Shown piece by piece: positions 1 to 11,166 of a DNA stretch of 64,000 nucleotides; within the stretch, counting starts at the first letter, position 1, and every line of letters starts with the position of its first letter. The stretch covers positions 18,313,775 through 18,377,774 of the forward strand of contig OZ005689.1 in assembly GCA_963930775.1 (NCBI GenBank), given 5' to 3'. The notes under the pieces were generated by a model that was given only the letters and a program-made list of their open reading frames with translations, was not told the DNA's origin and made no database searches. The DNA is from Cliona cf. orientalis. Taxonomy: Eukaryota; Porifera; Demospongiae; Clionaida; Clionaidae. A program made the position numbers and the translations under genes.

Positions 1-103
1 ACTGAAGGAAGAGAAGAAATCGAAACAAATAGTAATAAACATACGATTATAATGCAACAAAATAAATACTAATGTCATACATACATTTCTCGTTTGTCAA
101 TAG

Positions 104-582
104 ATGGAGATGATGTTCAAGCGAATGCACCCTTGGACAGTGCACTTGTTTCCGAGGCAACACTGAGCAGCATAAATGAAACTGGGGAAGAAACAGGTGT
201 GCATGTATGATAGTAGTGAATGTATTATGTACCTACATAATAAAATTATTGTGCACTCGCTCACACTCACACATACACCCCCTAGCTACTCCACCCGCAA
301 AGAAACGGAAAGTGCAAAAGAGGAGTAAGGCAGAGGACAGTGGAGAAGGCAATGGAATCCTTCATGGTGTACCAGCGTGAAGCAGAGGAGAGATATCAGA
401 GGAATGAAGAGGAACGTTGGCAAGGAGAGATTGAAATGGAAGAAAAGAGAAGGAAAGAAGATCAAGAACATGAGATGAGGATGATGAGGATGATGGCCCA
501 GATGTTCCAGGGTCCGGGTAGCAGCTATCACAGGCAGTACCAATTTGATTATTTACCATCACAGCACGATAATTATGATTAA
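104..582 (+). pseudogene. Harbinger Myb/trihelix-like accessory protein, C-terminal half
   Basis: Two exons are visible. The first runs about 104-199, between a tag acceptor and a gtgtgc donor, and reads GDDVQANAPLDS. The second starts near 286 (ATPPAKKRKVQKRS) and ends at the stop at 580-582. The basic KKRKVQKR run could be a nuclear localisation signal. A charged coiled coil follows (MESFMVYQREAEER, then EEKRRKEDQEHEMRMM), the usual C-terminus of Harbinger Myb-like proteins, which bind DNA and help import the transposase into the nucleus. The N-terminal SANT/Myb domain would lie left of the window. The basic segment and the coiled coil are in different frames, so there is a frameshift near 335-342. 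The family call rests on the coiled-coil pattern and on the transposase next door. Confidence 0.6.
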
Positions 583-719
583 CTATGTACTATTCAACTG
601 CTGCTACCATAATACAATATTGCTGCTGTTACATGTACATGTACCATAATAATATTTCTAGCTACTGCTGTTACATGTACATGTGTATTGGTACGTAAAT
701 ATGCTACATGGTTTGTTCC

Positions 720-2141
720 TTAGTTGGCAAAATGAGACGTTAGAGTATTTCTAATGCTGACAGCACTATCTTGTGGCTGAGCTGCAACTGAACTACACTC
801 ACTCCCTTGACACTCGACTCCATCTAACCACTCCTCACTGAATTCTTCTCCATGACGTTCACAAATATTGTGCAATACACAACAAGCAGCAACTACTTCC
901 GGCACATCACCAACGTCCACGTCCAACCGCTTAAGCAAACATCTCCACCTCCCTTTCAATCGTCCGTAGCAATGTTCAACTACCACTCGAGCTTTGCTTA
1001 GACGATAGTTGAATTGCTTCTGCTCAGTGGTCAAATGCCCATTGTTAGGGTGTGCTTTCATAAAAGGGGATAGGCAGGATCACCAAGCACAACAAGGGGT
1101 ACATCACTTCCAGCTATCTGCTCTTTCCAGTCAGGCAATAGATTGCCATTTTGTCCCTTCTGATACAAGCTTGAGTTAGCGAAAACACGAGCATCATGAA
1201 CTCTACCTGGCCAGCCTACGTATACGTCGATAAAGCGCCCTCGATGGTCAACGGTTCCTTGTAGGATGATGGAGTGCCAACCTTTGCGGTTATAATAGTC
1301 GGCTGGACATTCTTTTGGGGAGATAATGGGAATATGAGACCCATCCACAGCTCCAGCACACTGGGGAAAGCCATACTCATTCTTAAAGCCATCAACAACC
1401 TCCCTTAAAGCAGCTCCTGTAGGAAAAAGTATGTATCGAGGAAGCAGAAGCTTCACAATGGCAGAAGATACCTCCTTAGACACTAAACAAACGGTTGACT
1501 TCGACACACCAAATAAGTGGCCAATGGTGTGATAATCTGCTCCGGTTGCTAAAAACCACAGTGTCAGGGCTACACGCATATCGGTAGGAATTGCTTTCCT
1601 CATTTCAGTATCATTCTTCTCAATAGACGACCATAGCTCATCACATAAGTACGAAAAAGTACACTGTGACATGCGGAAATTCTCTATCCAATCGTTCTGT
1701 GTGAATGTTGACTTCACGACATGCTCCCACCAATGACTACTTCTTTCTTTTGTCCAAAGCATTCTTTCTTGTGATAAATTCAAACATGCCACAGACATTT
1801 AGCATCACAAACACCAATCGCTCTATAGCTTGCCTCCTATCAAATTCTCTCCTGCGTCTACTTTTTTTCTGTTTCATCAACGTCAACCTCTGAACAGTCC
1901 TGCGCTTACTCCTCAATAAACGGGCCCGAACTATCATAGCAGCAACACGTTTATCCATTGTCAGTGGTGTACTTGTATGTTTCCAAGCCGTTACTAGGCA
2001 ATCCTGACCCCTGCGCGCATGCTCAGACCCCGAATGCACAATACTAGGAACAAATACTAACCTGTGAGCTTCTTCTTGTGTGTTTGCAAGCCATCGAGTC
2101 CTCCTTCTTCGCTCTTTCAGCATCTTTGTTGCTTTTTCCAA
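720..2141 (-). pseudogene. HARBI1-like Harbinger DDE transposase, frameshifted
   Basis: The catalytic domain is spread over two frames. The piece at 1058-1798 carries an HTH-like region (HTIGHLFGVSKSTV), the first Asp in AVDGSHIPI, and the second Asp in VVLGDPAYPLL, where the frame stops. The piece at 720-1061 continues with MKAHPNNGHLT and the catalytic Glu in VVVEHCYGRLKGRW, followed by the normal C-terminus (ACCVLHNIC). Intact family members read a few residues between PAYPLL and the Met, so a small deletion shifted the frame near 1060. An N-terminal basic region in a third frame (MKQKKSRRRREFDRR, around 1800-1920) probably belongs to the same protein, through a frameshift or short intron near 1790. 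All three DDE residues survive, so decay is recent or limited. The enzyme would cut and paste the element into 3-bp TWA targets. Confidence 0.85.
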
Positions 2142-2301
2142 ATATTGAGCACCTCAGGTGACTGGTTAACTCGTGTCACAATTCATAATTGTGTTTACAC
2201 ACCACTTCCTTAACGCGGTTTGTGGTTTCGCGTGTGGACAGAGATAACACGCGTTAGAATGCGCATTAACTAACTCGGATTAGTACGTGTAAACGGGGCT
2301 T

Positions 2302-4459
2302 ATGAGGACACAGACACAACTTCCTCTGCATCTACCATCAGAAGAGTCTGAGCTAGACATGGATGTCTCAGGATTATTTGACATCAGCCTTGATCAGTCT
2401 CCTAGGCCAGCAGACATCCAATCTCCAGTGAGTCCCCCCTATTCTCAGGTTACTCCTGTCCAAGATGGATCATCCGATGTACATCTAACGTCTACGCCTA
2501 CACCTCTACCAAATGAGAGTGGAGTCATGCTAGAAGAGACAAACACTACACCATTGTCACAGTGGTACGGCTTCAAGTATGTAGGTGATAATATCGACAA
2601 AAATATCAAACCTAGACATCAGATGCTAGACAGTCAAGGAAAATCACTACATTATTTCCATTACTATGCACTAATGGATAGGATAGATAGATCTCTCCAC
2701 AGTGTCAGATGAGCCACCTTCTGAAACTGTATCGTTGACAATCGACGACATTCTCCCTACCGAAGATGACTACACTACAATTCACTCCAACTTTGCCACC
2801 CTCGCCAACCGTGTGATATGTGAACACATAGCGGGATTTGCACCCTTCAAGCATCTGGTGAAGCAGCATATTGAGCATGCTCATCAGAAAGAAATGTGCC
2901 AGCGATCTAAAGTGATAAGTACACTTACTGAAATTTTTGTAGGATACATGCAATTTATGCTGTAATATACTTTAGGTTCCTCTGGGAATCATAATGAAGA
3001 ACGAGAACAAAGTTGACGAGATGGTAGATATTTTGAGTTCTCTCCAGCAGTACGTCCCAACCAAAGAAGCCACCTTACTGTTGATATACCAGAAGTAGGT
3101 ACTACTGAGATGAAAGTTGAGAATATGCACAAAATTCTACTTGGTGGGGACCAGCTGACAGCTGAGAGAGCACGAGCAGCCTGCAGAGTCCGACAAAACT
3201 CCCAACATCCAGCTGGTCGTTTGGAAGGCACTATTCCAGTTGCAGAGGACTGGCATACCAAAGTATGTTTTATGGAGGTAAGAGATGTAGTTAATATAAT
3301 ACAAATAAGGCCTCATGATAAGATCTAAGCCTGTGTACGCTGTACATCCTTGCAGGTGCTGTGGAAATGATTGTACAAAGAGGGTGCTTACAAGGATGCT
3401 GGAACTCTTGCACAACTGAAATCATTGATTAATAGGACGAATGTTCCTAAAAAACCAAAAGTGAATGTAAATGCAGCTGAAGACTTTCTTAAAAAAAGTC
3501 AATTCTCAATGATATCATTTAACCTTATGTGTTCATACTGGTATAATAGTAATTATATTATTATGTTAATATTCATTCAGATTGTCATGGAAGGACATAT
3601 TATTGCAGCCACCCTCAAGCATTTCAAAATGGAGAATTGTGAGTCAGACCTTCCTGCAACGCTCGTGAATTACAGAGCTCTGAGGGCAGATCAGCATTTC
3701 ACAAACACATGCTCAATATATTGATAGGACTCATCAATCTTCCAATAAGGCCTGGAAAGGAGACTGGCGATCATGGATCTTGTGCAGATGGTGTCTTTGC
3801 TTATGCAAGTGAAGTGCTCACATTAAGCCTACTCAATGCAGAATTTGAAGATGCTATTAAAGAGGGCGATGGAGAAAGGGTGGTCCGTTGTTGGCGGTTT
3901 TTCCTACCGATATTTAAGTCATCCAAAAGGACGAAGTATTCCCTTGAAGCAGTTAAACTACTTATCAACACTCATGTACTACCACCTCGGCTAAGGGAAC
4001 AGATGATTTGGTCACGATTCGTGAACACAAAGGGCAAGGCTGGAGGCAACAAGCCCTGTGACCTACACATGCAACATTTGAACCGAACAGTGAAATCTGT
4101 CCTTGGTCATCAAGGATCCAACCTACTAACACCAAGGACGATACTCCGCATTGGGAAGTGTGTGGGGACCCCTCCTTAACGTCTGTAAGCAATTTGATGC
4201 TATATCTTCTGTTTGCCAACCGTCAGGCAAACACACACAAGCATCACGTGAAAAAGATCTCAAAAGGATAGTCAATCAGCTACAAGCAAAAGATGTTTTT
4301 GGGAAGTATCCCAGGCGAAAACACGAGGAATTCAAAAGTGTCACGGGCAGCATCATTGAGAGAATGGATAAAAACAAATTTTGTTCATGGCGGTGTAATT
4401 TTAATAACATCTCTCTTGTGTATGCTTATTACGTAATTGTTTATCTGACCTTCACATAA
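2302..4459 (+). pseudogene. DUF6589-family protein gene, decayed
   Basis: Successive plus-strand exons match my recollection of the DUF6589 family, known mainly from cnidarian, sponge and other invertebrate genomes and of unknown function. Landmarks in order: an acidic Ser/Pro-rich N-terminus (2302-2650); SDEPPSETVSLTIDDILP (about 2700); VDEMVDILSSLQQYVPTKE (about 3015); the family signature ILLGGDQLTAERAR with RLEGTIPVAEDWH (3130-3260); LYKEGAYKDAGTLAQLKSL (3370); DGVFAYASEVLTLSLL (3790); and LHMQHLNRTVKSV with GKHTQASREKDL (4060-4260). Introns are seen at about 2912-2974, 3279-3355 and 3490-3580. Damage: frameshifts near 2700 and 3075, and a TGA in VLWK-stop-LYKEG (3368), probably from an Arg codon. 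The start is uncertain because the Harbinger end abuts 2302. It converges on the RecQ-like gene 50 bp downstream. Confidence 0.7.
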
Positions 4460-4508
4460 TATTAAATTTTATTATTGAGAATCACCAAAGTAATAATTAT
4501 TTTAATAT

Positions 4509-5909
4509 TTAAGCTACACAGTGAAATGCATTATTGATACTACAACCTGTATTACAAGAGACACACTTACACACCACCATACACTCATCGCAACACATAC
4601 AAGGTCTACAAGCAGCAACTCTCCCATCAGATTCTTCAAAATCTTGAAAAAGTTGGGTTCGGCGACAAGTTTTCAGAGTGCAGTATTCCATCATGAGTGG
4701 TGATGATGTTCTATTGTCTGAATCACAATAGAAGAGTAGAGCACACGACAAAAATCCATCTCTGCCACCTCTTCCTGTTTCTTGAACATAGGACTCAATG
4801 TCATGTGATGGACCCCAGTGAATAACTTGTCGTACATCGGGGCAGTCCAGTCCCATCCCAAATGCAATGGTAGCAATGACAATTCGTAAGTTACCATTGG
4901 GTAAACAAAATGCTCGTACTATTGCCTCTTTGACATCTGGCTCTGTACACTTACAATACATATCTACCAATCTGCACTTTGCAATCCCATGACTAATACC
5001 AGATGGCACCCCCGAGATAATGGTGGAACAATTGATACATCTGCGCACATTCCATGTAGCGTCGGATGGGCATAAAGGTTTTCAAATTGCATAGTGAATC
5101 TGCTAATTCATGAACGAATTCCTCCATGGGTGATTTTTTCTTCACCATGTACAATACGTTCTTCTTGCAGGGCGAGATGTACACGATTTGTGGTCTCTCC
5201 ATCTGGAGCTTCTGGACGACTTGGTGGCAGTGGCAGTTACAGCCATTACATGTACAGTGATGGGAATCAGGCCTCTAATCTCACCAAGACGTCGATAGTC
5301 CGTCTGAAAGCTATCACCCCTGTATGCATATTCTCATAGTCACTACTCCAATTAATGATCACCAGCCACTTACCATTGTATAATACAATGTGCCTCATCA
5401 ACTACTAGCGCAACCAAATTTGTCTGATATACTGGAGAGATCAGCATCTCTCTCCACTGTGGATTATTCAGCAATGACTCTGGGCTGATAAACAGGAGCT
5501 GAATTTTCCCAGACTTCACACTTTCCATGGCGTCCACATCTTGCTGTAGTTCTCCAACAAACTCCGTTGCTATTCCACACATGATAAACTTGTTTCTCTG
5601 TTCCATCATCAAAGCTATCAATGGAGAGACGCATATCACAATAGAAGTTCCAATACTCCCACGAAGCTCGTCAAACACGGCGGGCAACAAAGCGTAGCAA
5701 AACGATTTACCGTACCCAGTCGGGAGCGACACAAACACATCCCTGCCACTTACAAATTCGTGTATTGCACCTCGCTGCTCCTTTTTCAATTCTTTTACCT
5801 CAGCTTTTCGCATGGCAGTATCGATGGCACGTTCAATGTCTTCGCTTGAAAACTCCATCATTGTGTCAAGTCGCACAACATTATTCATCGACCACATACA
5901 AGCCTTCAC
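4509..5909 (-). pseudogene. RecQ-like ATP-dependent DNA helicase, decayed
   Basis: RecQ helicases unwind DNA 3'-to-5' using ATP. The first exon (5370-5909) holds motif 0-like KKEQRGAIHEF, Walker A LPTGYGKS, motif Ia VSPLIALM and the DEAH box VVDEAHCIIQW. A gtaagt donor follows. The next exon (about 5200-5335) reads GDSFQTDYRRLGEIRG and motif III MAVTATAT. The second RecA lobe lies at 4509-5202 with IATIAFGMGLDCPDVRQVIHWG and motif VI QETGRGGRDG. After that comes a RecQ zinc-binding region (MMEYCTLKTCRRT, then CRPCMCCDECMVVCKC). The protein stops there, without winged-helix or HRDC domains, so it would be about 470 residues, shorter than cellular BLM/WRN/RecQ. The frame shifts near 5195 and near 5000, so this copy is broken. 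It lies tail-to-tail with the DUF6589 gene, which suggests both belong to one mobile unit. Confidence 0.85.
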
Positions 5910-6579
5910 ATTCGTCCCAACTGAGCTCTAAGAAGAGAGGAAAGATATCACAATACAGACCATTCACTAACACAAAAATGCCACAGAAAACGAAGTCTGT
6001 ATCAGTACATGCCATATATCTGCACTGACAGGAGCAACAAGTGCTCCATCATGGATGGCTCAATCATGCTGTAACTGGAGGAGTTCGACATAAACACACA
6101 CGTTATAAAGAGCCCGGGCCACACTGCCTCGGTTTATGGAGGAAGCTAAATGTGTACAATGCACATACATATTGATGTAAAGATAGCGGCCTAAACATAA
6201 TAGCAGCTGACACTAGTATAAGCTTCCTTGAACCTTACACCTAGACAGTGTGACTACAAGCACCACGTTACAATGAGCACATCAACATGACTGCCAGTTT
6301 TCAAGAAAGAGAGAATGAGAGCTCTGTAGAGCACATACCCCGTGTGCACTATTAGTAGCCTAGTGTGTGCTCTTGCATTCACTTACATGTACGCGTCATA
6401 TACATGTAGATGTGCAGTACGCGGTCAAAACAGCACATGGCACACCTGATGTGATTTGTACAGTTTGTCAACATTATGAGGTGAAACAAACGTCAGCTTT
6501 GACATTTTTGATGAATATTATTATACTCACCACTCGCTAAGATTGCCTCTATGCTGATATCAGGTAATTTTTTTTAGAA

Positions 6580-7127
6580 CAGAGAGAGAAATATAAGTCC
6601 GATGGGAAAACTAGAAGCCATCAACGACTCATCATGCCACCCGAGCTTCAGGCAGCTGACTTCAACGAGGAGAAAGAGAAAATGCCAAGCCACCCTATTA
6701 CTTTACTATGCACACGGGGGTAATACCATAGTGTCCCAGGCAAGTGCCCATGACACTATAATAATAATATTATTATACTGATAGAATACATGTACTGTAG
6801 AGCAGATTATATTTAGAGCAACATGATACAACTTGATATTACGTTTTTACTCATAAAATTTTTGCTCGGTAACCTATAACTGTACCTACTGCTCTGTAAT
6901 ATAATCAGCGCAACAAACAACTGTACCAAGTGCCCAACACAAACAAGTATTGAGATGATACAGAGAGGGAGAATGCAGCCATATTAATATAAACATCCAT
7001 GTAGTATAGACTGGTATAGAGAACACAAGAGAGAAACATATCTCCAATGTGAAAACCAGAAGCCATCAACGACTCATCACGCCACCTGACGGTGGGAGCT
7101 TCAGGCAACTGACTTCAACGAGGAGAG
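6580..7127. repeat. Direct repeat pair of about 100 bp
   Basis: The segments 6580-6676 and 7026-7127 are the same sequence in the same orientation with scattered differences. Both include gaagccatcaacgactcatc and gcttcaggca followed by ctgacttcaacgagga. The second copy has about 8 extra bases before gagcttcagg. The spacer between them carries no gene. Confidence 0.75.
6724..6765. repeat. Solo copy of a small palindromic MITE end
   Basis: The stretch atagtgtcccaggcaagtgc ccatgacactat is nearly self-complementary. It matches the two ends of the 141-bp MITE at 33200-33340 (tagtgtcccaggcaagcgcc at its left end). It looks like a MITE that lost its middle. Confidence 0.6.
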
Positions 7128-7735
7128 ATACATGTACATCTAGATATTATGGCAGAGCAGAGAACAACCCTGTTTGCTGACATGGTATTTGTGTAGTTTC
7201 TTTCTTATAAGGTAGTGCAAAAAAAAATCAGTCAGCTGGTTTGGCAGTGTCACTACAAGCATACAGATAAGATTGATAACCAGTACCTGTACCCTATGAC
7301 CTGACATTCAGAAACAACTTTTAGCCCCAAAATAAAATTCAAGGAAGGTAGAGCCTACAACTGCATAAATCTTCCCTGTGTCAGGCTTATTGAGTTGGCG
7401 TGCCCACTCAAGAAAACACAGGTATGAAGAGAAATAACACTGAGAAAAAAATATTATGGTAATAGACATGTATTAGCATTGAGACGAGCAAGACAAAGAG
7501 AGAGGGAGAGGGAGAGGAAAATAATATTGCTTTAGCTTCGCCAACTTTTGAGAGGTTAATATTCAACATTCTCTCTGCGTCCGCATTCCATTCCCGTTTA
7601 TAGCATATACACAAGACGACCTTTGCCAAAAAATTAGAGACTATATTCAATCATTCAGTAAAGGGTGCCGAATAATTAGAAGGGCCGAATTTTTAGAAGA
7701 AATACGGTATATACAACAAAATACTAGGTAGAGTT

Positions 7736-10700
7736 TCACACTGCGGCACATGATTTACACTTCCAGGGGACATCTTTTTTTTCAAAAACATAGTTAGGAA
7801 TGTCCATGCAGTGTTTGTGGTACCAGGTTTTACATACATCGCACTCGGCCATTTTATCACCTAATTCCTCGGGCAAGCGGCAGGAGCAGTGAAGGTCCAC
7901 TGACTGGGTGTGCCTGACACCAACAGTCCTGCGCTCACCGACCGCTGGGAAGCGAGAGAGGCGACATTTCTCCAAGCACTCTGCCAAGTGCTGCCTCATA
8001 GACCTGTGATTATACTTGATCTTGCATGGGTCATTACCACTGCAAATATCGTATGCAAATGCTAGGGCAAGGACTCCACAATCGGAACCATTTGATTGCC
8101 TTCCAACATCCATCATTCTCACGACAAGCTGTTTAGCAGGACTAAACACAAGGCTGGCAATCAATTTGACTGTCCCACTGGAAGCACTGGAGTACATACT
8201 GTCGTACACATTGACCACTCCATTGTCACATCCAACATTGGAAATAGTACACCAGTGACAGCCTCCAACGAATATGACCTGCACAAATTCTCCTCTGATA
8301 ATTCGGAAAGACAGACTCCTGTGAACTGTCGGATCTTGCAGGCCAGCTATTTTTGGGAATTCCTGCAAAATGAGCAACTGAGCAGCCCTAATGACTGTGT
8401 CTGAGAGCCAGCCATCAGGAGAAAGGATTTCCTGTTTCTTATCTACGTGCAAGGAATACAGTGGAGAGGATACCCAGGTGCTGCTTGCAACTGCAGAGCC
8501 ATCGGCTGAAGACATGACTGTGGTATCCTCAGTCAAGTCAACAACATGTTCAACAGCAGGCTTGGCTAGGCCACAGTTGCACAGTTCGAGACATTCAGAA
8601 TTGCTGGCCACATCTCGAAGCGAGGTCTTAGCAGCTGCAGTTCGCCAACAGTCTACAGAAATGGACACATCACCACTGACAGTCGTTAATTGCCTCATGG
8701 CATAGCCAGTCGTGAGAACTCCCTTGCGACAACATAGTAGGCATCTATCACCAAACACTTGCACAACACAACAAGGAAGGTGACATTTGCCCAACTTGCC
8801 ATCATGCAAATTCACACAGTCACCCACCTTGAAGTTACATGTTGTAGATCTTGGCTTTTCTGTGAGGGGAGGCTTCTCACTACTGGGCTTTTCTCTTTTT
8901 CCCAGACGGGTTGAGCCTGTATCAACCGACTTGCTTGTTTTAGGAGGTTTGGATTTAACACAACTGTCCTTGTCACAGTCAGCAGAAGAGGCCTTGGGAA
9001 ATAAAGTGTACCCAACGTAAAGATTTCGTGAGTTCAAGGGGCAATCTTTCTTATGTGCTCGTCCGAGCGCTCCGCACAAGCAGATATTACCACTTACTAT
9101 GTCATCTTCAAAACACCAACTAGTGTCACCAGTTGGGGAAGGCACATTTCCTTCTAAAGAAATACTTTCTGTATCTGACAGGGAATCTTCGGAATAAATG
9201 ACATCGTTATTTTCAGATGCACTGTCATCCACAGAAACATTACTTTTCTGATTTTTTACGTTCAAAGGACATTCACTATGGTTGGTACGTTGGTGAGTGG
9301 TGGATCCACACTTGCACTGTCCTCCAGTTGTACGCTTTTTTTGCCTTTTTGGCTTGATTTCATCTTCGTCTATGTCACTGTCGTCACTGCCATAGGTATC
9401 GTGGCCGTGCCTCTTTGACCATAGCTTACGACATTGTGAATCCATGGTTCGTTCCTTTTTTAACTGTATTCGCCTCTGCTTGAAGGAATCAGTTTTTTCC
9501 TGATCTAAGTACAGCTTTCTCTGTTGATTGAATGCCTCCAGAGCAGCCTGAACACCATCAAAAACAGGTAATTTCAAACGCTCAAAAAGCTCAACCACCC
9601 AACGATACTGTGGCCCACGCTTCTCATACATGTACGTCATATTCGACTGCAGTAGAGCCAGCTCAGTTGAAAGCACATAGTGCAATCTCTCGAGGAAAAT
9701 GTGCTTTGGTCTAAAGCGAATGAATACATTGTGGGAAGCTTCCAACAAATTGGAATGCCCCCACTTAAGAATGGGGTGAACCAGCTGTTCAGCCATTCCT
9801 GCTCTCTCGTGGCATTCTATTTCATAAGCCAGAGAATGGAAAGGACATGTCAGCACATGCCTTGTGTGATAGTCCTTTCCTTCGCACTTGAGATCCTCTC
9901 CATCCTCACATTCACCACAGCTGCATACTCGAAGTTGGTGAAAGTCACACCTACCAAACCCCCAATCGTGCCGGTCGCGGGCATGCATGGCCAATCCCTT
10001 TACCCTGGTTGCAAACTCTTCGGCAGATTCACTCTTCGACAAAATGAACGAAAAGGAATTTCTAGCCTTTTCGATAAATGCCTTGGAGAGACAACCACAT
10101 CCCTGTTTGTGCCTTGAACAATGACAGACCACATCGCCAACAGAGGAAAAATCATCTTTGTACTTCCTCACTAAATCAGCACTGAAGCATTTAATTTTCT
10201 GCAGCTGCTTCTTGTGGGCCCTACCCGCATGCCCACCACAGATCATGATCTCGGCATTGGGAAAGTGGTCTGTCACTGCCTTAGCAGAGGAGGAGTCGGC
10301 ATCTTGCCACTGAATGGCAATGTTCATTCCTTCATTCTTGGCTTTTTTGAACGTAAGACGTGCGGCATAGCCTTCTGCACCCTTGGACGTCCCCTGGTAG
10401 AGCTCCTCCTTGATTATATCATCTCTGCCTTTCTGACAGAGATGCTTGCGGTAATGCTGAAAGTAGCATTCTTGCTGTGATGACCACGTGTCATCCACAT
10501 ACCATCAGCGGACGTGATAGCACGACTCCACGAACCAAGCTCATTTTGGTCCATGTGTCGCATATCGTCCTTTGCATCCTCACACATTTCATCGACCATT
10601 TCTTTGACAACAGGGTACATTCTCTTGATGGTCGAGTGAAAGGTTGGCCAACTAACTGCTTCAATCCCAAGTGCGTGCTTCAGTACTTTGTAATACGTCA

Positions 10701-11166
10701 TGTGAGTGCAGCCAGCTATGACAAAAGCTACCTGTATAGCCACACTAATCTTGGTGGCACTACCAAGCTCATACATGTACTTGGACGTTTAAAAAATCAC
10801 ACCTTGGTTACCACAACCATTACAAGTACAACTAATAGAAACAGCACCACCCAGGCCAACGCTTCTCACGTAAACCGGAGTTAATGCACCTTTACAACCA
10901 GGTGTGGCACAACAGCGTATTTCATTCACTTGCTTAATGAACTTGTCAAATTGGTTCAAGTCCATGAAGCAAACAGTATTAGAAAGAACATTTCTTACAA
11001 CACGTGCATTCTTTCTCACAATTCTTTGGGGGGTTGGAACATACAGTGATCCCCCATCTGTACTGTCATCAATGGTCACGTTGAGACCATCAGTCTCTTC
11101 TTCACTGGACACCGGGCTATCCTGGATGAATGTATAAGTGTACATACAAAAAAATGCAAGCCTCAT
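7736..11166 (-). pseudogene. Mutator-like transposase fused to Ulp1 protease and PHD finger
   Basis: Three minus-strand pieces make one protein of about 1,150 residues. The N-terminal piece (10789-11166) has an acidic start and a zinc-binding-like region (RCCATPGCKGALT, CTCNGCGNQG). The middle (10414-10776) has ATKISVAIQVAFVIAG and SADGMWMTRGHHSKN. The large piece (7736-10498) carries WQDADSSS and Cys/His-rich motifs (CHCSRHKQGCGCL, CGFGRCDFH-like), a linker, a C48/Ulp1-type protease core (His in GGCHWCTI, Asp in VNVYDSM, Cys in QSNGSDCGVLAL), and a C-terminal C4HC3 PHD finger (CSCRLPEELGD to WKCKSC). The transposase part resembles metazoan Mutator-like transposase-domain proteins; the exact superfamily name is inference. 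Two lesions: an in-frame TAA at 10789-10791 after GNQGVIF, and a frameshift at about 10440-10455. No TIR pair was found. Confidence 0.75.

Larger units (their letters stand above)
1..2299. mobile_element. PIF/Harbinger DNA transposon, right-hand part
   Basis: Two convergent genes typical of Harbinger elements lie here: a Myb/trihelix-type accessory protein on the plus strand and a HARBI1-like DDE transposase on the minus strand. The right end is placed near 2299, where the sequence read outward on the minus strand begins agccccgtttacacg, the style of end seen in many Harbinger elements. The left end lies outside the window, so the TIR pair and the 3-bp target duplication cannot be verified. 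Immediately to the right the coding frame of a different gene (DUF6589 family) starts, so the element probably sits in or next to the 5' part of that gene. Confidence 0.7.
5910..7735. other. Non-coding stretch with short repeats
   Basis: No gene is supported here. It contains a long direct repeat (listed separately), a small palindromic MITE remnant near 6730, and at about 6310-6345 a motif (agagctctgtagagcacata) that recurs in diverged form near 50864. Near 7680-7712 the sequence gccgaatttttagaagaaat followed by acggtata looks like the end of an unpaired transposable element. The right end of the DUF6589/RecQ unit, if it is one element, should lie in this interval, but I could not identify a TIR. 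Confidence 0.5.

Noticed and set aside
286-543. Minus-strand open frames opposite the Myb-like coiled coil
   Set aside because: They are antisense shadows of the Glu/Arg-rich plus-strand coiled coil; their low-complexity Ser/His/Phe composition comes from the complement.
8016-10480. Plus-strand open frames across the fusion transposase
   Set aside because: They overlap the 920-codon minus-strand frame with clear domain motifs and show none of their own.
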